Below, in pieces: positions 1 to 7,496 of a stretch of 25,127 bases of DNA. Origin of the DNA: a virus; IMG/VR virus record IMGVR_UViG_3300006916_000351, positions 1 through 25,127 of that record. The stretch is one strand, 5' to 3'. Within the stretch, counting starts at the first letter, position 1, and each line of letters begins with the position of its first letter. The position numbers and the translations under genes are program-made. The notes beneath the pieces are model-generated. The model had not been told where the DNA came from, did not search any database, and was given only the letters and a program-made list of their open reading frames with translations.

Positions 1-942
1 AGGGCCTTTACTTTTTTGTACCGCCCCTAAAGTAGCTCTAAGGCCTCCACCAACAAGACCCCCTACAATCGCAGCCTCACGGTATTCCTCTATAGCTTCG
101 GCGCTATCAATCTCTAGCCCCGCTTGAGCGCGCTCCATCATTTGCTGCCCGACTTCAGTAAGCGCTTCAGGAGCAGCACCCCCTGCATAACGACTGCCTG
201 TACGCACAAACAACCCTGTTAGGCCCTTTACGCCTGCTCCTATGGGGCGCAGCGCTCCTCCTAGCAATATCTTGTCAGCAATACCTTCAAGCACAGACTG
301 CCCGAACGTAGCAGTAAGCGCTGCGCCGACATCTACACTAGCTCTATTTCCTGCCGAAACCTCATCTTCTTGGCGTTGAATGTTGTTACCAAACAAAATA
401 GGCGCACTTGCAGCACCAGCCGCCAACGCCCCAACTCCAAACCCCGCTACGCCAGTAGCACCCGCAACCAAAGGTGCCGCCGCCGCTGCGCCTAACCCGA
501 TACCTAGTTGTGGTAAAGTCTCTCCAAAACTTTGAGCTGCGAATTGCCCCGCGGTTTTTAGACCTTTAACATCTGTAGATTCTAACCGTTCGCGGTCGTC
601 AATTGACAGTTCGCCCAGACGTTTACGCGCTTTTTCTTCTGTAGCTTTGCCGTAGTCTTCAAGAAACTCAAACCCGGTTTCTTCCCCTAGAGTACCTACA
701 GTTTCCCCAACAGCACCTTTTATTTGCTGATATCCACGGCGCAGCCCGCCACGGAACCTACTTTCCTGCTCTATATCTAGATCTTCCCCAAACGCTTGTT
801 TGTAGTTTTGGGAAATAGTTTCCCGATCTTGCTTTATTACATCGGATATAAACGCAAAATCTTCATCTGTAGGAGCATCTCCAGCATGATTAAACTCATA
901 AGATTTACCAGTTTGCTCATCTGTGTATTGGTACACACCCAT
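1..942 (-). CDS. N-terminal part of a large internal virion (ejection) protein, cut by the window edge
   Basis: An open frame starts at the ATG at 942 and stays open for all 314 codons to base 1, so the 3' end lies outside the window. The start is supported by AGGGGG seven bases upstream and a 21-base gap after the previous gene. Residues 1-20 form a short head (MGVYQYTDEQTGKSYEF). Residues 40-125 are charged and probably helical. Residues about 145-185 are an Ala/Gly-rich hydrophobic stretch that could cross a membrane once or twice, and 205-245 is a second Gly/Ala-rich region. The segment around 263-300 (GQQMMERAQAGLEIDSAEA and following) resembles a motif I associate with very large polyvalent proteins of marine podoviruses. 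These are thought to be ejected into the cell envelope with the DNA, like T7 gp16. Being last in the ejection-protein block agrees. The family call comes from recall and layout, not a search. Confidence 0.7.
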   Translation of the reverse strand, partial: MGVYQYTDEQTGKSYEFNHAGDAPTDEDFAFISDVIKQDRETISQNYKQAFGEDLDIEQESRFRGGLRRGYQQIKGAVGETVGTLGEETGFEFLEDYGKATEEKARKRLGELSIDDRERLESTDVKGLKTAGQFAAQSFGETLPQLGIGLGAAAAAPLVAGATGVAGFGVGALAAGAASAPILFGNNIQRQEDEVSAGNRASVDVGAALTATFGQSVLEGIADKILLGGALRPIGAGVKGLTGLFVRTGSRYAGGAAPEALTEVGQQMMERAQAGLEIDSAEAIEEYREAAIVGGLVGGGLRATLGAVQKSKGP

Positions 943-963
943 ATGTGGCCCCCTAAAATGTTA

Positions 964-3414
964 TTAATTTGAACCTTTAGAGGGTGTGTCCATTTTAGTC
1001 ACCCCCGATTCTCCAATCGGTACACCTATCAAACTCCTGCCCATTTGCCTGTACTGCGTTGCTTGATTTTCTAGGCGGGCGGCAGCGTTGGGGTTTGTAT
1101 CTTTAAGCATAGTGGCTTGGAGCAACGTGTCGTCAGCGAGCTTTATATATTCCATGCCCCTAGAAATACTTTGATTTGCTGTTAAGCCGCCCGACCCTTT
1201 ACTTTTGCCAGCAGCTATTCTTTGCTGCAACGTCAGTATTTTTAGTTTGTCAGCGGAGTAGTTATCTTGGCTATCTTGTAGAGATTTTGTCCCTACTTCT
1301 ATAGCTTTAGAAAATCCATCAGGCCGACCTTTCATAAGTTCAGCACCTGCACGAGCTAACGACAGCCATTTCTCTGTGGAGCGCCGCTTTTCCCCTGCGG
1401 CAAGCATTTTAGCTAGTTCACTTTCTAGACCTCCAGAGCCTACTGTAGGGGTCGTAGGGGTCGTAGGTTCGGGAAGTTTTGGGTCGCCTAATACAGGTTT
1501 AAGGCCTTCAGGGCGCTTTTTAGGCCGCGTTGCTTCAATGCCCGCAGGATCATTGCCCATTATAATCGGATTAGCTTCTGTACCCGAAGGTATGGGTTGA
1601 GTAAGAGAACTAGGCATATCAAAGCTGGCCTCTTGCAAAGCCTTTGAAGTAACGTCTGCAAGGTCAAGGTCTGTAGGTACGTTACTTAACTCACTGGGTA
1701 TTTCTTTGAGTTGTCTATCTAGTTCAGCGATGCTTTCTCCCATAGCTATGTTATCTGCTTGAGGAAAGCCGTATTGACCGGGATCTCCTCTCAGATCAGT
1801 GCTAGTGGGCGGCATAGGATTAGGCATATTCAAGCCCTGCTCTCTAGCTGCCGCCGCTCTTGAGAAAGTATCGCCTACCCCAATACTTCTCTCACCAACT
1901 CTAGGTTCTATCGGAATGAATGGCACATAAGGCTCAGATGGGGCTTGGGGTGGTAAAAGACTTTCTGTAACCTGAGCAACCTCTTCTGGAGTTCTATCAT
2001 CACCCACAAGCACGTTATCGGGATTCACCATACTATATTCTGCGGCAAACCCCATCCGATCTTTGCGGCTTAGGTCATCATAACTCCCCGCGTTGTCTAT
2101 GGCTGCTTTGTATCGGTCTTCTAAAGCCATCAATGCTTCGTCAACAGTTTCTGGAAGGGGAATAGATTTTTTTGGAGACCCCTCTGCCATTGGCAGGTTT
2201 CCCCGCATCACCTCACTCATAGTGGCTCTAGGATCTCCAGAAACCATAGGGTTGTAAGGGGTAGCCTCCATCGCAGCCAACGCCGCCGCAGCTTCTCCCA
2301 TTGGACCGCCTTGATTTTCTGCGAGAGACCTTGCTTGCATCATCTGTTCCATCTTTGAAGGGCCATCAGACGTAGCCTGATCGCTTTGAGACTGCGCAAG
2401 TATTGCCCTGCCTCTTTCTACAGGATTTTTAATATCAGATAGAAGTTGTGTAAAGTTGCGGGGTTGACCTTGCGGAACAGCCTGCGCCATCGCCATGTCT
2501 TCTTGGGAGATACGTTGGTCTGTTGTTAAATCAAGACCAACAGTTGGGCTTACATCACTAATACTTGGTCCAGATAAATTAGATCTTTCTTCCGCTCTTG
2601 CTAAAGGATCTCCACCAAATTCATCAAACGCAGGACTCATTGCGTCTATCAACGCTTGCTGCTGGTTGATCGCTGGCGCAGTTGCTTCTGTAAGTGTATC
2701 AGGTCTTTCCCCACCCAAACCATAATCAGGTGGCGTTGCGTCACGGGCCTGTGGGGTTGACAACTCAAGCGGGTTAAAGGGTCTATCTGAGCTTAACACA
2801 GATTCAAGAGTGGGAGCTTCTGGAGATTCGTCAGCCATTGTGGGGCTTAAAGATTGAGTGGAAGTAGTAGCGTCTGGGCTTTTATTCATAGATGCCTTAA
2901 CGGCTTCAGCTAAATATTCGCTTACGGGCCGACTTAAAGCATCTTTTACTTCGCCATTATCAAATACAAAGTAACCTCTTCCATCATACTCTACTTGAGT
3001 CCTACCCCCCTTAGCCATGCGCTTCACAGAGCCACCACCAGCCATAGCAGCCAAGCCGCCTTCTGATGGATCGATCTCCGCCATAGCATCAGGAGCTTCT
3101 GGCATAGGCATAGTCTGTTGGGGTGCCGCTCCAGAGTTCTGCACCATGTCCGTCTTAGGTGCCATGTTCTGAGCTAACGCTCCAAGCCCAGCTTGTGGCA
3201 TTCCAGATGCGGCAAGTACATCTTCAGCAACGGTAGAGCTTTGCTGTTGCGCGTTCTGCTGCTGCTCGTAGTCAGCCTTAACTCTTTTGCGGCGATTAAA
3301 CTCACTCAAAACAAGATACTGGGGGGCGCTGCCGCTAGGGCTTTCCATTTCCTTAGCGAGTTGATCCTCAGAAAAGCTCTTGAGCCTGTCCTGAATTTGA
3401 ATGACGTTCATCAT
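964..3414 (-). CDS. Pro/Gln/Met-rich putative internal virion protein (816 aa)
   Basis: I recognise the N-terminus as a conserved marine-phage pattern: residues 4-45 read as ...IQDRLKSFSEDQLAKEM... followed by PQYLVLSEFNRRK. The rest is low complexity, rich in Pro, Gln, Met, Ser and Ala, and probably largely disordered. Residues 124-137 carry a glycine motif (MAGGGSVKRMAKGG) also found in other genes of this window. Residues about 135-170 look like a short ordered island. The C-terminal 130 residues (from about SELAKMLAAGEKRR) are helical and may be an assembly domain. The start at 3414 overlaps the stop of the upstream gene by one base (TAATG); a second ATG follows at 3411. It ends with tandem TAA codons. 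Position between a coiled-coil protein and the giant ejection protein suggests a core or ejection role, but no enzyme motif is visible. Confidence 0.72.
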   Translation of the reverse strand: MMNVIQIQDRLKSFSEDQLAKEMESPSGSAPQYLVLSEFNRRKRVKADYEQQQNAQQQSSTVAEDVLAASGMPQAGLGALAQNMAPKTDMVQNSGAAPQQTMPMPEAPDAMAEIDPSEGGLAAMAGGGSVKRMAKGGRTQVEYDGRGYFVFDNGEVKDALSRPVSEYLAEAVKASMNKSPDATTSTQSLSPTMADESPEAPTLESVLSSDRPFNPLELSTPQARDATPPDYGLGGERPDTLTEATAPAINQQQALIDAMSPAFDEFGGDPLARAEERSNLSGPSISDVSPTVGLDLTTDQRISQEDMAMAQAVPQGQPRNFTQLLSDIKNPVERGRAILAQSQSDQATSDGPSKMEQMMQARSLAENQGGPMGEAAAALAAMEATPYNPMVSGDPRATMSEVMRGNLPMAEGSPKKSIPLPETVDEALMALEDRYKAAIDNAGSYDDLSRKDRMGFAAEYSMVNPDNVLVGDDRTPEEVAQVTESLLPPQAPSEPYVPFIPIEPRVGERSIGVGDTFSRAAAAREQGLNMPNPMPPTSTDLRGDPGQYGFPQADNIAMGESIAELDRQLKEIPSELSNVPTDLDLADVTSKALQEASFDMPSSLTQPIPSGTEANPIIMGNDPAGIEATRPKKRPEGLKPVLGDPKLPEPTTPTTPTVGSGGLESELAKMLAAGEKRRSTEKWLSLARAGAELMKGRPDGFSKAIEVGTKSLQDSQDNYSADKLKILTLQQRIAAGKSKGSGGLTANQSISRGMEYIKLADDTLLQATMLKDTNPNAAARLENQATQYRQMGRSLIGVPIGESGVTKMDTPSKGSN

Positions 3415-4523
3415 TATTGAAGACCTTTATATAAACCCAATGCAGAAAGCCCCGTACCCAAAGCAGCTTGTGTTGGGTTATAAGGCTGGAATGTTGTTTG
3501 CGTTCCCGCACTTTGCACAGGCATGCCTCGCATGATTGAGTTTAAAAAGTTCAATTGATCTTTTCCATAATCACGTTGCGTAAGGAAGTCTTTATATTTC
3601 AAGTCAAGGCCAGCTTGCTCCTGTCCACGCGCTCTTTGCCCAATACTCTCAAGCATCTGAGCAGCTTGTATATCGCCCGCTCTTGCTGCTTCTTCCAAAT
3701 CTGCAACTTGTCGGGCCTGATCCGCAGAAAACTGCATAGTATCCAACTGAAACTCACGCTGCTTCATCTGCTCTGCCGCAAGTTCTGCCGCTTGATCTGA
3801 AGTAAACCCCATTGTTTCCAATTGAAATTGGCGCTGGTTCATATCCTCTTGAGCTTGAGCCTTCTCAATCTCCATCCTAGCGTCTCTGTCTGCCTCAAAG
3901 GCAGCGCGACCTTCTTTAAAAGCGGCCTGACGCTGCTCTGCCTCAAAGTCGCTCATACGGTCTAGCATTTCACCTTCAGCTACCGCTTGCATTACAGCCG
4001 CCCTAGAGCCGCCGAACGCCCCAGACTGCACTGCATCTGCCGCACGTTCTTGTGAGGCTCGCCTGAAGTCCTTACGCATCCCCTTCTTACCGCGCCGAAT
4101 AACGTCCTGAACATAGGGGTCCATGTACTCGCCACGCTGTTCCCCATACATCCCCTCGTCAGTAAACTGCGCGGCATCTTGTTGGCCTAACTCTCCAGAT
4201 GCCTTCATTAAATTTTTGCTGGTTTTCCCATATGCCTTCGTGTTCTGCTTGCCCAGCTTGCCCGCAGTTCCAACTAAACCCTTCGATACTTTGCCCCCAT
4301 AGTCGGCACCCGGAGTTCCTTTTTGGGCAATGCCTCTTACCATTTTATCAGAAGCTTTTAAATCGCTCTTGCCAGCAGTCGCCAACCGTTTCTTTTTGTA
4401 CGGCTTGTACTTACGCTTCGACTCCTTAGTAGATCGCTTCATAATGTCTTCAAAATAAGGTCTTGCGTATTCAGGAAGGTCTGTTTGAACTACTGAATCA
4501 CTGCCGCCGCCGCCTTTACCCAT
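3414..4523 (-). CDS. Coiled-coil putative internal/ejection protein (369 aa)
   Basis: Residues 1-50 are basic and begin with a Gly run. Residues 133-176 hold a block I know from marine podovirus proteins: YMDPYVQDVI, then about 27 residues, then AVQSGAFGGSR. From about 185 to 310 the protein is a long Gln/Ala/Glu/Met-rich helix, very probably coiled coil. Inside it is a 25-residue tandem repeat: MNQRQFQLETMGFTSDQ at 228 and MKQREFQLDTMQFSADQ at 253. The C-terminus is short, hydrophobic and Gly/Ala-rich. The first eight bases overlap the end of the GNAT-like gene (ATGGGTAA), and its stop forms TAATG with the next gene, so it is translationally coupled at both ends. Helical, Gln/Ala-rich proteins at this point in podovirus genomes are usually internal core or DNA-ejection proteins (P22 gp7/gp20- or T7 gp14/gp15-like in role). 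The role is inferred. Confidence 0.75.
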   Translation of the reverse strand: MGKGGGGSDSVVQTDLPEYARPYFEDIMKRSTKESKRKYKPYKKKRLATAGKSDLKASDKMVRGIAQKGTPGADYGGKVSKGLVGTAGKLGKQNTKAYGKTSKNLMKASGELGQQDAAQFTDEGMYGEQRGEYMDPYVQDVIRRGKKGMRKDFRRASQERAADAVQSGAFGGSRAAVMQAVAEGEMLDRMSDFEAEQRQAAFKEGRAAFEADRDARMEIEKAQAQEDMNQRQFQLETMGFTSDQAAELAAEQMKQREFQLDTMQFSADQARQVADLEEAARAGDIQAAQMLESIGQRARGQEQAGLDLKYKDFLTQRDYGKDQLNFLNSIMRGMPVQSAGTQTTFQPYNPTQAALGTGLSALGLYKGLQ

Positions 4524-4950
4524 TTCTCAACTCCATCTTGTAAGCAATATAATCTGGCTCCCACCCATATTTTGAGAGCCACCGCGCCCAACCCTTACGG
4601 CCATAACCTTCAAGGTGGCTACAGCCCGTTTGGATTGCGTAGTCTTCCATAGCCTTCTGAACCAGCGGGAGCCATAGCTTCATCTTGCTGCCGCCCATCC
4701 AGTCTATAGCTAAGGCCTGTTTATTCGGGTAAACAATAACCCTCGTCGTAGCAGCGGCAACAATATCATCGTCTACTGTTGCAACCCATAGTAGGTAGTT
4801 TTGCTCCATGACAGACTCAAACACATCATGTACGAAGAACTTCCCCTTTGACGTATCTATAGACTTGCCAAGAACCTTAGTCACCTTATCCCATATCTCA
4901 GGGACAGTGCTTATTGGAACATACCTAAAATCTACTTTCGGTTCGCTCAT
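4516..4950 (-). CDS. GNAT-like (acyltransferase-fold) virion-associated protein, 144 aa
   Basis: The layout resembles a compact GNAT fold. A hydrophobic strand with an acidic turn sits at 53-71 (YLLWVATVDDDIVAAATTRV), a second strand at 78-86, and the C-terminal motif GYGRKGWARWLSKYGWEP at 115-132. That motif, with a conserved aromatic Gly-Trp, is shared by phage proteins placed among internal virion genes, including the T7 gp13 group. I do not see a clear acetyl-CoA loop of the R/Q-x-x-G-x-G/A type, since GRKGW only partly fits, so catalysis is uncertain and a purely structural role is possible. ATGA overlap with the upstream acidic gene (4947-4950) and an 8-base overlap with the downstream gene place it inside the ejection-protein operon. 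Confidence 0.68.
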   Translation of the reverse strand: MSEPKVDFRYVPISTVPEIWDKVTKVLGKSIDTSKGKFFVHDVFESVMEQNYLLWVATVDDDIVAAATTRVIVYPNKQALAIDWMGGSKMKLWLPLVQKAMEDYAIQTGCSHLEGYGRKGWARWLSKYGWEPDYIAYKMELRNG

Positions 4951-6194
4951 GCTGGCAGCATCCCCCCAGCGCTAATCTTTGGCGGCTGCTCAGTAGTTCC
5001 AGTGCGGGCTTCACGCACCCTATCCATCATTTCATAAAGCTCATCAGACCCAGCCTTGGTTGACCCGTTACCCAATCCACTAACGACATCTCCGGGCACT
5101 ATGAACTCCTCACCAGACAGCAATATATCTTGACCAGTGCTGGTGTTTTCGGCGGGAACCAAGTCATCCATAGCATCTCCGGGCCCCTCAATGAGGCCTT
5201 CGTTCATGTCCTCAATGCCCTCAAACTCACCGCGTTGAACACTCTCCACCAAGTCCTTAAGTGCTTCTTCTCCAAACTTCTGCACAAACAGCGCCAAAGC
5301 CATTTGGTCTTCTTCGTCTGGCTCGCCGTCCTCAATAGCGTCTACTGCATCCATAATGATCTCTTTGTCATTAGGTGGCTCATCGTCCATTTCGGACATT
5401 TCCATATCGTCGAACTCATCCATGTCATCCATGTCATCCATTTCGTCGAACTCGTCCAACTCCCCACCTTCAAAGTAGCCATCGACATCATCCATATCAT
5501 CGAACTCGTCCATCATGGCGTCATCTTCTGCGATACTGCCTAGACCCCCCTGCTTTACAGGTGCCGAAAAGCCCATCATGGTTGGGTTTTGATACCCCGC
5601 TAAGGAACCACCCTGTGCGTAGTTGGTGTCAAACCCATAATCGTATTCTCTACTGCCGCCAGCGTCCCCGAAACGCACCCCGCTATCATCTGGTCGAGCA
5701 TCTATGTCGCCCTCAAACTCATACTCTTCTGGCTTATATTGTGGGGTTGCAAGGTCTTGCCCTATTATGGACCCGATTCCTTCAGCGCTCCCAAGATAAT
5801 CACCACCAGCCCTGCCAACAGCTTTTATCCCCGCTAACTCTTCTCCAGTGTTGGCGGGTGTGTATTGCGCCTTGCTAACATCTAAAAGCTTTTCTCCAGC
5901 GTTACCGCCTATCTCAGCGCCTCTGCCACCAAGCATACTTTGGGCATCTTGGCCCTCGACCGCTGCACTCCCCGCTTGCCCAGAACCCATAACAGACCCA
6001 ATAACTTTGCCGCCAGCAAAGGAAGTAAGGCCAGTTTTAATTCCCTCTTCTAAACTACCCGTCTCAGCAAAACGACCCAAGCCAGACCCTACTGCTCCAG
6101 CCACAAGAGGTGAAGCTGCTGCCGCTATGCCGCCCAAAGCTCCTGTTCCAGCAAGCGCTGACCCAACAAGACCGCCGATCAAAGGTAAAACCAT
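4947..6194 (-). CDS. Acidic, glycine-rich putative internal virion protein (415 aa)
   Basis: Three zones are visible. Residues 1-75 are Gly/Ala/Leu-rich with glycine-zipper character (MVLPLIGGLVGSALAGTG and on), able to insert in or bind a membrane. Residues 222-275 are an extreme Asp/Glu/Met/Phe tract of repeated DEFDDMDD-like units. Residues 335-395 carry a block (GPGDAMDDLVPA, then LLSGEEFIVPGDVVSGLG) that I recognise from a family common in marine phage genomes, usually written LSEGEFVIPADVV. Glycine motifs YAQGGS (192-197) and SAGGM near the end match those in other genes here. The start at 6194 follows AGGAAAG; a 14-base palindrome lies just upstream. It is first in the ejection block after the endolysin and overlaps the GNAT-like gene by ATGA. 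Function is not established. Confidence 0.72.
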   Translation of the reverse strand: MVLPLIGGLVGSALAGTGALGGIAAAASPLVAGAVGSGLGRFAETGSLEEGIKTGLTSFAGGKVIGSVMGSGQAGSAAVEGQDAQSMLGGRGAEIGGNAGEKLLDVSKAQYTPANTGEELAGIKAVGRAGGDYLGSAEGIGSIIGQDLATPQYKPEEYEFEGDIDARPDDSGVRFGDAGGSREYDYGFDTNYAQGGSLAGYQNPTMMGFSAPVKQGGLGSIAEDDAMMDEFDDMDDVDGYFEGGELDEFDEMDDMDDMDEFDDMEMSEMDDEPPNDKEIIMDAVDAIEDGEPDEEDQMALALFVQKFGEEALKDLVESVQRGEFEGIEDMNEGLIEGPGDAMDDLVPAENTSTGQDILLSGEEFIVPGDVVSGLGNGSTKAGSDELYEMMDRVREARTGTTEQPPKISAGGMLPA

Positions 6195-6209
6195 CTTACT
6201 TTCCTCATT

Positions 6210-6223
6210 AGTTCAATTGAACT
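6210..6223. repeat. 14-bp perfect palindrome AGTTCAATTGAACT upstream of the acidic protein gene
   Basis: AGTTCAATTGAACT reads the same on both strands. It lies in the 58-base gap between the endolysin and the next gene, 15 bases upstream of the start at 6194. Near copies occur at 13938 (13 bases identical), 18773 (one mismatch in 13) and 3548 (one mismatch in 14). It could be a protein-binding site or a small RNA hairpin. No -10/-35 pair is convincing next to it. Confidence 0.4.
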
Positions 6224-6252
6224 TTATCATTAGACTGCGAACTTTTCCAGCC

Positions 6253-6714
6253 TTATCCTTTTTGAAAATGCGGCATGTCTACAAAGGGTGTTCTATCTTG
6301 AGAAACACGCAACTTAACATAGTCATTGTAAGCCTCTAACATAGTGCCATCCCAGTCCAAGATGTTATCGATATGCCAAGCACCGCCCCATTTAAGCTGC
6401 TTAACGCCCATGTCCTTAGCGGTCTTCACAATCGCGTCACCTACATCATCGTAAAACTTCAACTCCCAGCAAACTCTAGGGCCAAGGAAAACCATAAAGT
6501 CGAAAGCCATTCCATCCAGATGCTTACTCTTCATAGTCTTTGATGCGCCAGACTCCACAAGGGAGCGCTGTTCTTCGATAGTTCTCAGGCCACCCAGATT
6601 AGGAATGCCAAAGTCATATGGGGTGTTGTGTATCGCTGTGCGAACCAAGCTATACAACTCTTCATCAATACCTTCGATACGATCTAAGCTGCGCTGACTT
6701 AACTTAAAACTCAT
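6253..6714 (-). CDS. Endolysin: M15-type peptidoglycan peptidase (VanY / L-Ala-D-Glu peptidase-like), 153 aa
   Basis: The zinc-binding signature of M15 peptidases is present: SKHLDGMAFD at 63-72 gives His65 and Asp72, matching S-x-H-x2-G-x-A-x-D. The C-terminal FVDMPHFQ at 144-151 gives Asp146 as likely general base and His149 as third zinc ligand, the D-x-x-H pattern of T5-type endolysins. KWGGAWH at 108-114 corresponds to the usual WGGDW strand but with Ala in place of Asp. The spacing from Asp72 to His149 is somewhat longer than in T5 endolysin, so there is an extra loop at about 114-142. The protein would cut the stem peptide of peptidoglycan at lysis. There is no signal peptide, so it needs a holin, and the gene upstream (ATGA overlap at 6711-6714) is a good holin candidate. 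A 58-base gap follows. Confidence 0.88.
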   Translation of the reverse strand: MSFKLSQRSLDRIEGIDEELYSLVRTAIHNTPYDFGIPNLGGLRTIEEQRSLVESGASKTMKSKHLDGMAFDFMVFLGPRVCWELKFYDDVGDAIVKTAKDMGVKQLKWGGAWHIDNILDWDGTMLEAYNDYVKLRVSQDRTPFVDMPHFQKG

Positions 6715-7055
6715 TTCTTTAACCCCTTCATCGTTCTGATCCCGAAGCTAGCAGCAATGGAAGCATACATCCCCCACTGCACCCACATCGGGCAGTTTGC
6801 CAAATTATCAAATCCAACACGCATAGCATCCTGCAAGCTTGGGAAAAAATTGGCGCAAAGAATAGCTACAAAAACTATAGTCCATAGCTCATCTTTCCAA
6901 GAATCCTTTGAGGCTTCAATGGCTGACTGTTCCCAGTCCATCTCACCAGTAGCTTGCTTGAGCTTAATCTCAGCGTTGGCTTTCTGAACGGCGGTCTTAC
7001 CGTCTATGTAGCTGGTAGCTAGCCCACCTAAAGCACCTATGACTTGCCCTATCAT
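6711..7055 (-). CDS. Putative holin, two to three membrane segments (114 aa)
   Basis: Residues 1-15 are Gly/Ala-rich and weakly hydrophobic, 20-55 are charged and helical (including KDELW at 54-58), 57-75 form a membrane segment (LWTIVFVAILCANFFPSL) and 90-107 a second (MWVQWGMYASIAASFGIR). The tail is basic. This pattern, with WKDELWTI and the final ASFGIR, is one I know from lysis-region proteins of marine phages and gene-transfer agents (GTA-holin-like). It would form the membrane lesion that lets the endolysin out. ATGA overlaps on both sides join it to another small membrane protein and to the endolysin, which supports the role. No experimental homologue is identified here. Confidence 0.72.
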   Translation of the reverse strand: MIGQVIGALGGLATSYIDGKTAVQKANAEIKLKQATGEMDWEQSAIEASKDSWKDELWTIVFVAILCANFFPSLQDAMRVGFDNLANCPMWVQWGMYASIAASFGIRTMKGLKK

Positions 7056-7240
7056 TTCTCAGACCCCAGCCAGACCGCAAACGCCCCTGTAAGTGCCCCC
7101 GAACAAATTGAAATCATTGCGGATTGCTGCGTTGACAAATCGTCAAGACTCATTCCCCATTCCAAAACTCGAATGTACATTACTGTCATGACCAGCATCA
7201 TAAGCCGCGGCATGATCTTCCAAGCTAGTATCTTTTCCAT
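7052..7240 (-). CDS. Small two-segment membrane protein, possible holin or antiholin (62 aa)
   Basis: Two hydrophobic segments are clear: residues 10-28 (MPRLMMLVMTVMYIRVLEW) and 41-58 (AMISICSGALTGAFAVWL), joined by a short acidic loop (SLDDLSTQQ). The N-terminus is basic. Size and topology fit class II holins. The family with TGAFxxWLG at the second segment is one I associate with marine podovirus lysis regions. GAGG six bases before the start supports the ATG at 7240, and the stop overlaps the next gene by ATGA. With a second holin candidate directly downstream, a holin/antiholin pair is plausible but not shown by sequence. Confidence 0.68.
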   Translation of the reverse strand: MEKILAWKIMPRLMMLVMTVMYIRVLEWGMSLDDLSTQQSAMISICSGALTGAFAVWLGSEK

Positions 7241-7241
7241 G

Positions 7242-7496
7242 TCAAACCTCTATGTTTAACTTCGTTCCCTGCGGACGATCCGCGTTAGTCTTGCGCCCAA
7301 ACCTATCATAACTTTCCTGCAAATCCAATCTCTGCTTTGCTATGGCCTCTAAATGGCTATGGTTGGCCCTGTGCTCTTTTTCTACCCTCTGCTCCACAAG
7401 ATGAGTTTCTATGCGCTCACGGGCTCTCGTTTGGGCGTGTATATCGCTCCCCACATTGAATGGTGAACTGCCTACGCCGCTTACTCCATCAGACAT
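7242..7496 (-). CDS. Small charged helical protein of unknown function (84 aa)
   Basis: I prefer the ATG at 7496 to the GTG at 7499; it makes an 8-base overlap (ATGTCTGA) with the upstream stop, the same arrangement used elsewhere here. Residues about 1-17 are Gly/Ser-rich (SDGVSGVGSSPFNVG), and residues about 20-65 are a highly charged amphipathic helix rich in Arg, Glu, His and Gln, likely coiled coil. No membrane segment or signal is present. It sits between two membrane proteins of the lysis region, so a spanin-like or holin-accessory task can be imagined, but nothing in the sequence proves it. Confidence 0.6.
   Translation of the reverse strand: MSDGVSGVGSSPFNVGSDIHAQTRARERIETHLVEQRVEKEHRANHSHLEAIAKQRLDLQESYDRFGRKTNADRPQGTKLNIEV

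Noticed and set aside
5130-5878. Long plus-strand open frames with Pro/His/Arg-rich or hydrophobic products
   Set aside because: They are antisense to the acidic Asp/Glu/Met tract and its flanks; repeats on one strand produce long open frames on the other. No ribosome-binding site or domain supports them.
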